NCBI RefSeq assembly: GCF_013911755.1
Contig: NZ_JACESP010000022.1
Coordinates: 1 to 64,000, forward strand
DNA length: 64,000 nucleotides
Direction: 5' to 3'
Source of the DNA: Sphingosinicella sp.
GTDB taxonomy: Bacteria; Pseudomonadota; Alphaproteobacteria; Sphingomonadales; Sphingomonadaceae
Below the pieces are notes generated by a model, which worked only from the letters and a program-made list of their open reading frames with translations, had not been told where the DNA came from and made no database searches. Positions 42,929 through 50,114 of the stretch are shown here, in pieces. Numbering within the stretch: the stretch's first letter is position 1; each line of letters starts with the position of its first letter. The position numbers and the translations under genes are program-made.

Positions 42929-43942
42929 TCAGCGGATGAAATCGGCGGATGGATGCGCGCGCGGATGGTCGCGCAGATACTGCAGGAAGCGCCCCAGTGT
43001 TCGATCCGACTTCGTCAGCGTGCCGGGCCGGAAACGGGCGCGTTCGATGATCGGCAGGTCTTCGGTCGCGATGCGGACTTCCATGTCGTACATCGCGTCC
43101 AGAAACGCCTGCGTACCTTCAGAGTCGGCATCGTCCGCGCCGACCGCGACAGCGAAGAACAGGCGGGATTTGCCTGGTTCCGGCAGCCCCATCGGCGCGA
43201 CGAAGCCGAACCAGCGCCCGTCCACATAGCCATCCTGCCAATAGATGTTGGTGCCGAAGATGCCGACGCGAAACTCGATTGCAGTTCCGTCGCGCATCTT
43301 GCCGCGGAAATGATAGACCATCGAATGCGGCGTCCATTCGACGTCCTGATGCGGCATTCCATTGTCGAAGCTGATGCCGTGCACCACTTCGATGTGCTGC
43401 ATGTCGGGCGTGTTGCAGCAAATCACCCACGGGTCCGCGGGCATCAGGCGATCGTATTCGCCGATCTTCCAGACGAGCTTTTCGGGGGCACCGGGAAAGT
43501 CGGGAAGGTCGAACAGCGGCTCGGTGCCGTTGAAAGCGAAGATGCAGCCGAACTTCTCCACGGTCGGGAACGCGAAGAGATTGGCGGTGGGGGGTACGGG
43601 GTCGCCAGACCCTGTCGCGACGCAGCGCCCGTCCGGTCCATAGCGCCAGAAATGGAACGGGCAGCGCACCGTGCCCTCCACCATCTCGCCCGTGCAGAGA
43701 TCTGCGCCGAGGTGCGGGCAATAGGCGCTCAATACCTGCGCGCGGCCGTCAGCATCGCGCACGACAATGACGCGGCCACCCAGAAAGTCGAAGCCTTTGA
43801 CGACGTCCGCGATAGCCTCTTCGGAGAGGCAGACGGGAAACCACGTCTGGCTGAACATGCCCCTGAAGCCTTCTGCTTCCGGCCTCGGTCTGTCTGCGAT
43901 CCGGACTGCGCCTGCGGTCATCTCACCCTCGAAAAGATACAT
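42929..43942 (-). CDS. Rieske [2Fe-2S] oxygenase, alpha subunit type
   Basis: This 337-residue protein has a Rieske motif CPHLGADL (Cys75, His77) and CPFHFWRY (Cys94, His97). A mononuclear-iron site follows in CNTPDMQHIEVVHG (His183, His188). It would hydroxylate or demethylate an organic substrate with electrons from a reductase not encoded nearby. It is the first gene of the operon and is divergent from the Lrp-SRPBCC-MBL unit 168 bp away. An internal ATG at 43921 is an alternative start. Confidence 0.9.
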   Translation of the reverse strand: MYLFEGEMTAGAVRIADRPRPEAEGFRGMFSQTWFPVCLSEEAIADVVKGFDFLGGRVIVVRDADGRAQVLSAYCPHLGADLCTGEMVEGTVRCPFHFWRYGPDGRCVATGSGDPVPPTANLFAFPTVEKFGCIFAFNGTEPLFDLPDFPGAPEKLVWKIGEYDRLMPADPWVICCNTPDMQHIEVVHGISFDNGMPHQDVEWTPHSMVYHFRGKMRDGTAIEFRVGIFGTNIYWQDGYVDGRWFGFVAPMGLPEPGKSRLFFAVAVGADDADSEGTQAFLDAMYDMEVRIATEDLPIIERARFRPGTLTKSDRTLGRFLQYLRDHPRAHPSADFIR

Positions 43943-44110
43943 TTATGTACGGACGCTTCGATATTCTCGCTCTTGGCTCGGAGTCAATACGGTATTCGTA
44001 AGTTATGGCATCATATCATGTGCAAATCGTAATAAATCCATTTCCGCGTTGCGGTTGCATCACGCTTTCCGTATCAGGGGGTGTGAATCCTGACCGGGGA
44101 AGGGTCATTG

Positions 44111-44671
44111 ATGGCAGTTCGCAGAGGTGCATCGCGCGATGCGCGAGACAAGCAGCAGACGAATCCTCTCGACTCGGCAGGGGATGTTTATGCGCTCAAC
44201 AGCCAGATCATCGCGCTGTTGCAGCAGGACGGTCGGATGCCCTATTCGACGATCGCGACGGCGCTCGGCGTTTCGGAAGGCACGGTGCGTAACCGTGTAC
44301 GTCAGCTCATCGACGAGAACGTCATCACCATACAGGCCGAAGCGATGCCCGAGGCGTTCGGCTACAACTTCAACGCGCAGACCTTCATCAAGGTGGCGGG
44401 CGGCGCCGATATCGATGCCGTGCTTGCGCGGCTGGCCGCAGTGCCGGAGGTGTTCTACCTCACCTCGACGCTTGGCCGGTTCGATCTCGGCATGGCGACG
44501 TATCACCAGTCGCACGAACACTACCGCACCTTCCTCGCGGCGCATTGCTACGGGCAGCCCGACATCGCCCTCATCGAAACCTGCATGGTGCTGAAGGTGC
44601 ACAAGATGAAGCTGCAATGGAATCTGGAGGGCGAGCGTCGCCCGGGCCTGCGCGGGAAGGTACATTCATGA
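44111..44671 (+). CDS. Lrp/AsnC family transcriptional regulator
   Basis: This 186-residue protein has a longer polar N terminus than usual (about 25 residues), an AsnC-type HTH (ALNSQIIALLQQDGRMPYST and IATALGVSEGTVRNRVRQLI), and a RAM domain. It is divergent from the Rieske operon and is its probable regulator. The ATG at 44111 follows GGGGAAGGG; a TTG immediately before it is less likely. Its stop overlaps the SRPBCC start by 4 bp. Confidence 0.9.
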   Translation: MAVRRGASRDARDKQQTNPLDSAGDVYALNSQIIALLQQDGRMPYSTIATALGVSEGTVRNRVRQLIDENVITIQAEAMPEAFGYNFNAQTFIKVAGGADIDAVLARLAAVPEVFYLTSTLGRFDLGMATYHQSHEHYRTFLAAHCYGQPDIALIETCMVLKVHKMKLQWNLEGERRPGLRGKVHS

Positions 44672-45114
44672 TCACGGTCGAGCGTGCGGTTCGTGTCGCG
44701 GCCCCGGCGGAGCGGGTCTGGAAGCTGTTCGCGACCGAAGACGGCCAGCGGCGCGCCGAAGAAGGCTTCGTCACCTCGATCGAATTCGAAGGCAAGGGGC
44801 TCGGCATGGTGCGCACCATGCGTACCGAAGGGCATCTGGGGGATGGTTACGTAAAGGAACGCCTCGATCATTATGACGAGGCGGAAATGGAGATGATGTT
44901 CCGCATCATCGATACCGGCGATGTGGTGCCGTTCGCGGACTATTGCGGCTTTGCGAAGATCATCCCGGCTGGGGCCTCTGCCTGCGTGCTGCTGATGCGC
45001 TCGACGTTCGTTCCTGTCGACATGCCGGAGGCCGAGGCGCGGGCAGTGTCGGAAGAAAACTACCGGCTGTTCATCGCGAATGTGCAGGCGGCCGTGGCGG
45101 CCGGAGACGTCTGA
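44668..45114 (+). CDS. SRPBCC (polyketide cyclase-like) protein
   Basis: This 148-residue protein is a START/Bet v1-like fold: ITVERAVRVAAPAERVWKLF opens the first strand and helix, and a long final helix (EENYRLFIANVQAAVAA) closes it. It has no clear catalytic residues. Family members bind hydrophobic ligands or act as cyclases. It parallels the C-terminal half of the RidA fusion encoded across the divergent region. It overlaps both neighbours and is translationally coupled to them. Confidence 0.8.
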   Translation: MITVERAVRVAAPAERVWKLFATEDGQRRAEEGFVTSIEFEGKGLGMVRTMRTEGHLGDGYVKERLDHYDEAEMEMMFRIIDTGDVVPFADYCGFAKIIPAGASACVLLMRSTFVPVDMPEAEARAVSEENYRLFIANVQAAVAAGDV

Positions 45115-45893
45115 TGCGCGTCGTTCCGATCCCGCTGCGGAACGCCTTCGATCATGTGAACTACCTGCTCGTCTGCGATGCGGCGAAGGTCGCGATCGCT
45201 GTCGATCCCTACGATGTCGAGCGCGTGGCCGGAGAGGCTAACGCACAGGGCGTCACGATCACCAGCGTCGTCAACACGCACGAACACTGGGATCATGCAG
45301 GCAAGAACGCCGAGATGAAGGCGCGAACGGGCGCGGCGGTGATGGCGCCCCGCGCGGCGGCGGGCACACTCGAGGGGCTGGACCGCCTGCTGGAGGACGG
45401 CGATATGATTTCGGTCGGCGCGGACAGCGTGACGGTCCGCGCCGTACCCGGACACACGATGGCGAGCATAGCGATCTTCGGCGAGGAGGAAGGCGGCATA
45501 CCCTTCGTCATCTCCGGCGATACGCTGTTCGGCGCGGGCGTCGGCAACTGCGGCTATGGCGGCCACGCGCCGACGCTTCAGGAAACGATCAGCGGCGTGT
45601 TCGCATCGCTTGCCGACGAGACACGCGTTTATCCCGGGCACGACTACCTTAAGCGCAACCTCGCTTTCACGCTGACCATCGAGCCGGGCAACGCGGCAGC
45701 GTGCGCGCTGGCATCCGCGCTCGAATCGACGGACGGCACAGCGCCGCATTTCACCACGATCGGCGAAGAGCGCGCGATCAATCTGTTTCTGCGGACCGGC
45801 AGCCACGAAGTCCGCACGAACCTCGAGCTACCGGCTCCTGCGAACGATTCGGACGTTTTCCTTGCGATCAGGAAGCGGCGCGATCATTGGTAG
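45114..45893 (+). CDS. Metallo-beta-lactamase-fold hydrolase (glyoxalase II-like)
   Basis: This 259-residue protein carries THEHWDHAG (His56, His58, Asp60, His61), GHTMAS, SGDTLFGAG and YPGHDY, the zinc-site pattern of hydroxyacylglutathione hydrolases. It probably hydrolyses a thioester or similar ester. The ATG at 45114 overlaps the SRPBCC stop (TGATG). It ends the Lrp-SRPBCC-MBL unit and is convergent with nrsF. Confidence 0.88.
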   Translation: MRVVPIPLRNAFDHVNYLLVCDAAKVAIAVDPYDVERVAGEANAQGVTITSVVNTHEHWDHAGKNAEMKARTGAAVMAPRAAAGTLEGLDRLLEDGDMISVGADSVTVRAVPGHTMASIAIFGEEEGGIPFVISGDTLFGAGVGNCGYGGHAPTLQETISGVFASLADETRVYPGHDYLKRNLAFTLTIEPGNAAACALASALESTDGTAPHFTTIGEERAINLFLRTGSHEVRTNLELPAPANDSDVFLAIRKRRDHW

Positions 45894-45924
45894 ATGGGCT
45901 CACGCAGCGCGCTATGGCGAAATG

Positions 45925-46575
45925 TCACCACCGCACGAGCCGGGGTACCAACAGCCTGCCGAGCAGCGCACTGATGAGAACCGGCGCACTGTGCCACAGC
46001 CCGACGTGGTAGATCGTGTCCGTCGAACAATGAAATGCGAACGCGAAGATCCCGATGCACCCCGACGCGACGCCGACGAGCAGCCCGGCGCGTTCGGGGG
46101 AGGTCGGCGCACCCCGGCGTAACCAAAACACCAGTACCGCGGCGGTGAGCAGGCCGAGGGTAACCCCGGCGAAGAGACAATCCATCTCGTGGACGGACAT
46201 GATTATACCGGGAAGCGCTTCGGTGCCGGACGCGAGTATAATGATTGCCGACAATGGCAGCAAACAGGCCGCCGCAGCCACCCACCGCCATCCGAAGTGC
46301 CGGCTCCCGACCTGCGGATTTCCCATCGCGATCACAGTTGCGGCGCAGGCGACACCCAGAATCAGGAACAGGCCGTTGGCGATCAGAAACAATGTGTCGA
46401 AGCGGCCCGCGGAAATGTCGCTCCGGAAGCCGAAAACGATCGCCACGATGGCCAGCGTGGCGGCTGCCGCGGCAGCGGTGAGTCCCAGCCCGTAGCGACG
46501 GCGCAGAACGCGCGCCGGACGCAGGTCATCCACCAGCGAAGCGATGAGCGTGTCGGTATCCGGATCCATGATCAT
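45925..46575 (-). CDS. nrsF: NrsF-like anti-sigma factor (DUF1109)
   Basis: This 216-residue inner-membrane protein has six hydrophobic segments after an N-terminal cytoplasmic stretch (DTDTLIASLVDDLRPARVLRRR), as in DUF1109/NrsF. Two cysteines, in HEMDCLFAG and AFHCSTD, fall at residues 131 and 181 if the second ATG (46569) is used. These correspond to the pair described as important for metal sensing in Caulobacter NrsF. It overlaps sigF by 4 bp and should hold SigF inactive until metal stress. Confidence 0.88.
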   Translation of the reverse strand: MIMDPDTDTLIASLVDDLRPARVLRRRYGLGLTAAAAAATLAIVAIVFGFRSDISAGRFDTLFLIANGLFLILGVACAATVIAMGNPQVGSRHFGWRWVAAAACLLPLSAIIILASGTEALPGIIMSVHEMDCLFAGVTLGLLTAAVLVFWLRRGAPTSPERAGLLVGVASGCIGIFAFAFHCSTDTIYHVGLWHSAPVLISALLGRLLVPRLVRW

Positions 46576-47099
46576 TCCGCTTCCTCGATCAGGGCGCTGA
46601 GTTTCCTGAGCCCCCTGTGTACATTGACCTTGACGAGCGCCTCGCTCTGGCCCGACCGCGAAGCAGCCTCGGCCACGGAAAGGCCTTCGATCCTCACCAG
46701 CTCTATCACCTGCGCCTGCGAGGGCGGCAGATGGGCCAGCAAACCGTCAAGGCTGAGCCGTGCGGCCACGCTTTCCTGGCCGCCGGCGACGGAGACCTCC
46801 TCGTCGAGCCCGACTTCGTCCGCGCGGTAGACCTTCCGAAGATGATCGACCCAGCGATAACGTGCGATCGCCGCGAGCCAGGGCAGGAACGGACGCGACG
46901 GATCGTAACTTGCCAGCTTGCCGTGCAGCGACAGCAAGGTTTCCTGCACGAGATCGTCCAGATGACACGGTGCGATCCGGCGCGCGAAATAGCGCCCGAG
47001 CCAGGCCGAGCAGGCCTTCAGAAGCGCGGCATAGGCCGGGCGGTCGCCCCGCTGAGCCAGCGCCATCAGGCGCGACAGGCTGGCATCGTCCGCTTTCAC
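46572..47099 (-). CDS. sigF: ECF sigma factor, SigF-like
   Basis: This 175-residue RNA polymerase sigma factor has region 2 (LLKACSAWLGRYFARRI to DDLVQETLLSLHGKLASYDP and FLPWLAAIARYRWVDHLRK) and region 4 (LPPSQAQVIELVRIEGLSVA and EALVKVNVHRGLRKL). Pairing with a DUF1109 gene marks it as the SigF group. It is coupled by 4-bp overlaps to the DoxX gene before it and nrsF after it. Two promoters of SigF form lie in the bufA1-bufA2 divergent region, so it is probably autoregulated. Confidence 0.92.
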   Translation of the reverse strand: MKADDASLSRLMALAQRGDRPAYAALLKACSAWLGRYFARRIAPCHLDDLVQETLLSLHGKLASYDPSRPFLPWLAAIARYRWVDHLRKVYRADEVGLDEEVSVAGGQESVAARLSLDGLLAHLPPSQAQVIELVRIEGLSVAEAASRSGQSEALVKVNVHRGLRKLSALIEEAE

Positions 47100-47551
47100 C
47101 TAGCGAATCGGCTGAAAAGCGCGTCGAGCGCCAGCGCACCGCCGCCTCTTGCGATGAGAACGAGCGCCAGCGCGGCCCACAGGGAATGCACCGGCCACCA
47201 CGCTTCTGGGTAGACGAACAGCTGGATCACCATCGTCATGCCGAGCAGCCCGAGCGCGGACAGGCGGACGCCGAGGCCGATCACGAGCAGCACCGGCAGA
47301 ACATGCTCGGCTGCCGCCGCGGCGACGGCCGCGAACTCGGGTGGCAGCGGGACGCGCGTATATTCCTCACGGAACAGATAATAGGTCGCATCGCTGATCG
47401 AAAACCAGCTGCCCTCTTCGATTTTCGCGCGCCCCGATCGCCAGAAGACACCGGCGAGCGCGAGCCGGGCGAGCAGAAGCGCGGACGCCTCCACCGCGCG
47501 GCTGGAGAACAACGCCGTGATCCGCTGCCAGCCCCTCTGAAGCGCGAGCAT
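47096..47551 (-). CDS. DoxX-family membrane protein of the bufferin operon
   Basis: This 151-residue protein has about four transmembrane segments and the DoxX pattern LLLARLALAGVFWRSGRAKI to HVLPVLLVIGLGVRLSAL. DoxX proteins accompany bufferin operons (BufD or GigD) and are proposed to serve redox or transport roles in the membrane. It is 4 bp after bufA1 and overlaps sigF by 4 bp, which places it firmly in the operon. Confidence 0.88.
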   Translation of the reverse strand: MLALQRGWQRITALFSSRAVEASALLLARLALAGVFWRSGRAKIEEGSWFSISDATYYLFREEYTRVPLPPEFAAVAAAAAEHVLPVLLVIGLGVRLSALGLLGMTMVIQLFVYPEAWWPVHSLWAALALVLIARGGGALALDALFSRFAR

Positions 47552-47555
47552 GGGT

Positions 47556-47843
47556 CTATGCCTGCGGCTTCAGCGAGCCGCTGCCCTTAGGCGTCTTGAT
47601 CTTCAGGCAGGTTCCCGCCTTCACCAGCTTCCACGCATTGCCCTGGTAGTCGGTGGTCGATGTGCCCGCGCAGCTGGTTCCGGCCCCGGCGGCGCAGTCG
47701 TTCTGGCCCGCCTTCGCGACGCCGTAGCATTTTTCCATCTCGGGCTTTTTCGTTTCCGCCTGTGCGCTGCTCGCCAAACCGGCGGTCACCGCGGCTGCGA
47801 GTAGAGTCGTGAACAAGGGCGTCAAGGTTTCGCGTGTCATCAT
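47556..47843 (-). CDS. BufA1-type bufferin precursor (DUF2282)
   Basis: This 95-residue exported precursor has a signal peptide ending SAQA at about residue 29. The mature part has [19 protein letters not shown] and AGTCLKI, giving four cysteines (39, 50, 58, 79). It matches the DUF2282/BufA1 copper-binding RiPP precursors, whose cysteines are modified by an MNIO enzyme. GGGAGA precedes tandem ATGs at 47843 and 47840. A SigF-form promoter lies 56 bp upstream. It is the first gene of a leftward operon with doxX, sigF and nrsF; its modifying enzyme is encoded on the opposite side. Confidence 0.9.
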   Translation of the reverse strand: MMTRETLTPLFTTLLAAAVTAGLASSAQAETKKPEMEKCYGVAKAGQNDCAAGAGTSCAGTSTTDYQGNAWKLVKAGTCLKIKTPKGSGSLKPQA

Positions 47844-47898
47844 CTCGTCTCCCATTGGAATTGAAAAGCCGCCATCGACACGGCGGTCTGGCTGGAAG

Positions 47899-47924
47899 TT
47901 CGGGCGAAAGGCGCCGCGCGTTAC
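47899..47924 (-). promoter_or_regulatory. SigF-type promoter for bufA1-doxX-sigF-nrsF
   Basis: On the minus strand GTAACG (47924-47919) is followed by exactly 16 bases and CGAA (47902-47899). This is the GTAACC-N16-CGAA form reported for Caulobacter SigF with one mismatch. The start codon is 56 bp downstream. Confidence 0.7.
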
Positions 47925-47958
47925 ACGGGTCGAAAAAATAAAATTCGTCGCTGCCGCT

Positions 47959-47984
47959 GTAACCGTCCGGCGCACACACGCGAA
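47959..47984 (+). promoter_or_regulatory. SigF-type promoter for bufA2-bufB-bufC
   Basis: GTAACC (47959-47964), 16 bases and CGAA (47981-47984) match the SigF form exactly. The bufA2 ATG is 45 bp downstream. It is back to back with the minus-strand promoter, 34 bp apart. Confidence 0.78.
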
Positions 47985-48028
47985 TGAACGATAGCCAATC
48001 CGGCGCACGTCATTGGGAGATTTGTCTG

Positions 48029-48313
48029 ATGTCCATCGCACTGAAGGGAGCCGGCATCGCATCGGCTGCCGCCCTGTTCGCTCTTTCAACGCTGGCCTCT
48101 GCCGCGCCCGCGCCCGCCGGTAGCAGCGGTGCCGCCATCTCGGGTGCCGACATGGTACACTGCTACGGCGTCAACAGCTGCAAGGGCAGCTCCGACTGCA
48201 AGACCACGCAGCACGAATGCAAGGGTCACAACAGCTGCAAGGGTCACGGCTTCAAGGCCATGAAGGCCGACCAATGCCTGAGCAAGGGCGGTACGATCGG
48301 CGATATCGGCTGA
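48029..48313 (+). CDS. BufA2-type bufferin precursor
   Basis: This 94-residue exported precursor has a signal peptide ending ASA at about residue 25. It has a short linker and a core [33 protein letters not shown] with six cysteines (45, 51, 57, 64, 70, 83). The repeating C-K-G spacing is that of BufA2 metallophore precursors. The ATG at 48029 with GGGAG upstream is preferred to an in-frame ATG at 47984, which lies inside the promoter. It leads the operon with the MNIO enzyme BufB and its partner BufC. Confidence 0.92.
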   Translation: MSIALKGAGIASAAALFALSTLASAAPAPAGSSGAAISGADMVHCYGVNSCKGSSDCKTTQHECKGHNSCKGHGFKAMKADQCLSKGGTIGDIG

Positions 48314-48321
48314 TGCCTCCC

Positions 48322-48358
48322 GGGCGATCCGGTCTCCCCCCCCCCGACCGGATCGCCC
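48322..48358 (+). terminator. Strong hairpin between bufA2 and bufB
   Basis: GGGCGATCCGGTC pairs perfectly over 13 bp with GACCGGATCGCCC around an 11-base loop of T then C10. No T-run follows, so it is probably a partial terminator or an mRNA 3'-end stabiliser that keeps precursor transcript above enzyme transcript. Confidence 0.7.
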
Positions 48359-48383
48359 ACCCCTTCGTTCCAGGATACCCATC

Positions 48384-49217
48384 GTGACGGAAATACAGCC
48401 CTTCACCGGCTTCGGCCTTGGCCTGCGCAAGAACCACTACGCTGACTATCTGGCCGGGACCGTTCCTGTCGATTTCGTCGAGATCATTTCAGAGAACTTC
48501 ATGGTGGACGGGGGCCGCCCGCTGTTCACGCTCGATGCCGTTCGCGAGCGGTACCCGGTGGTGATGCACGGCGTATCGATGTCGATCGGATCGGCGGCGG
48601 GTCTTGATCGCGAATATCTTGCACGCCTCAAGCGGCTGGCAGATCGCGTGAAACCGCTATGGGTCTCCGATCATTTGTGCTGGACCGGCGTGGATGGCCA
48701 CAACACACACGACCTGCTGCCGCTGCCCTACAGCGAAGAGGCGCTGGAAGTTGTATGCAGGAACATCATGCAGGCGCAGGAGGCGCTCGGGCGGCCGCTG
48801 CTGTTCGAAAACCCGTCCAGCTATGTCGCCTTCGATACCGACATGACCGAGTCGCAGTTTCTGGCCGCGATGTGCGAACGCACCGGCTGCTTCCTGCTGC
48901 TCGACGTCAACAACGTCTACGTCAGCAGCGTTAATCACGGCTTCGATCCGATCGCATATCTTGAAGGCCTTCCCGCCTCGCGGGTGCGACAGATTCATTT
49001 GGCGGGGCACAGCCGGGGCCAGGATGTGCTGATTGACACGCACGATGCGCCAGTCTGTGCGGATGTATGGGCGCTCTACCAACTCGCCTGCGCGCGTTTC
49101 ACCTCGGTTGCCGCGATGATCGAGCGCGACGACGCGATTCCGCCGATCGATGTGCTGCTGAGCGAACTCGATATCGCACGCAGTCTTTCGGGGCATGACG
49201 CACGGTACGCCGCATGA
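48384..49217 (+). CDS. bufB: BufB, MNIO-class RiPP-modifying enzyme (DUF692)
   Basis: This 277-residue TIM-barrel protein fits the multinuclear non-haem iron oxidative enzymes. It has FVEIISENFM, VVMHGVSMSIGS, WVSDHLCWTG, LLFENPSSYV, LLLDVNNVYVS and QIHLAGHSRG, which supply the His, Glu, Asp and Asn metal ligands. BufB converts precursor cysteines to copper-binding heterocycles. The start is a GTG at 48384 preceded by AGGA; no ATG is available at family length. Its stop overlaps bufC by 4 bp. Confidence 0.92.
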   Translation: MTEIQPFTGFGLGLRKNHYADYLAGTVPVDFVEIISENFMVDGGRPLFTLDAVRERYPVVMHGVSMSIGSAAGLDREYLARLKRLADRVKPLWVSDHLCWTGVDGHNTHDLLPLPYSEEALEVVCRNIMQAQEALGRPLLFENPSSYVAFDTDMTESQFLAAMCERTGCFLLLDVNNVYVSSVNHGFDPIAYLEGLPASRVRQIHLAGHSRGQDVLIDTHDAPVCADVWALYQLACARFTSVAAMIERDDAIPPIDVLLSELDIARSLSGHDARYAA

Positions 49218-49987
49218 CTTTGGTCGATCTCCAGCGCCGGTTCTACGCCGCCGTGACGAGCCCCGGTGAGACGGCGTTCGAAGATTGGGAGCCGGCGCTG
49301 CGCCCCGGCCTCGCTGTCTACCGGAATGCCTATCGGGCTCGGCTGATCGAATGTCTGCGTTCCACGTTCGAGAAAACGTGGACATGGATCGGCGACGAGA
49401 GTTTCGATGCCGCAGCCGCGCATCACCTCATTGCGAAGCCGCCGCGAAGCTGGACGCTCGACGATGCGGGCGCCGGCTTCGATGAAACGCTGGCGCAGCT
49501 CTTTCCAGACGACTCGGAGGTCGCGGAACTGGCCTGGCTCGAATGGCAGATGCAGCAAGCCTTCACTGCCGCCGACGAACCGGTCCTCGATGCCACCGGC
49601 TTCGCCGCGCTCTCGAAAGGCTTTACTGAAGAAGCCTGGGCCTCGCTTCGCCTTTCATTCGTGACCGGAATGCGCTTAAGGCGGATACAGGCCGATTGCG
49701 GTGCGATCTGGACCGCAATTGCCAACGATGAAAACATGTCGGCGGATGTTCTGTTAGATGAGAAGCGGAGCCTCCTTGTGTGGCGGCAGGGGCTCGATCC
49801 ACGGTTTCGGATGCTGAGCTCTGAAGAGGCTGTCTGCCTTGACCTGTTGAGGAACGGCGGCACCTTCGGCGATATGTGCGAGGCGCTCATCAAGCGCCTT
49901 GGCGTCTCCGGCATCGAAGAGGCCGGACGCACGCTCGGCATCTGGATTGCGCAGGGTTTGGTTCGCCACGCTGAGGCTGGAGTTTAG
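49214..49987 (+). CDS. bufC: BufC, DUF2063 partner protein
   Basis: This 257-residue protein has the N-terminal DUF2063 signature LVDLQRRFYAAVTSP, then GLAVYRNAYRARLIECLRSTF, and a C-terminal winged-helix-like part (LSSEEAVCLDLLRNGGTFGD). In MNIO systems this partner binds the precursor and BufB and is needed for modification. It is translationally coupled to bufB, and is the last gene of the operon. The spacing of 127 bp to the next gene suggests a separate unit starts there. Confidence 0.9.
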   Translation: MTLVDLQRRFYAAVTSPGETAFEDWEPALRPGLAVYRNAYRARLIECLRSTFEKTWTWIGDESFDAAAAHHLIAKPPRSWTLDDAGAGFDETLAQLFPDDSEVAELAWLEWQMQQAFTAADEPVLDATGFAALSKGFTEEAWASLRLSFVTGMRLRRIQADCGAIWTAIANDENMSADVLLDEKRSLLVWRQGLDPRFRMLSSEEAVCLDLLRNGGTFGDMCEALIKRLGVSGIEEAGRTLGIWIAQGLVRHAEAGV

Positions 49988-50114
49988 CGTCAGGCCGTTA
50001 CGGCGGAACCATAACCATCCGTTATGGAAGATGGCGGATTTTATAGAGGTCATCATACGTCCCCGCTCTAGAGTGGTTTTTACGAATGTCTGAAGCGGGG
50101 GAAATGGGGCGGCT

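Noticed and set aside
42335-44032. 565-codon plus-strand frame across the SnoaL and Rieske region
   Set aside because: Antisense to two genes with clear motifs and without any of its own.
47984-48028. In-frame ATG at 47984 as start of bufA2
   Set aside because: It lies at the -10 element of the SigF-type promoter and would put a polar stretch before the signal peptide; the ATG at 48029 has a ribosome-binding site.
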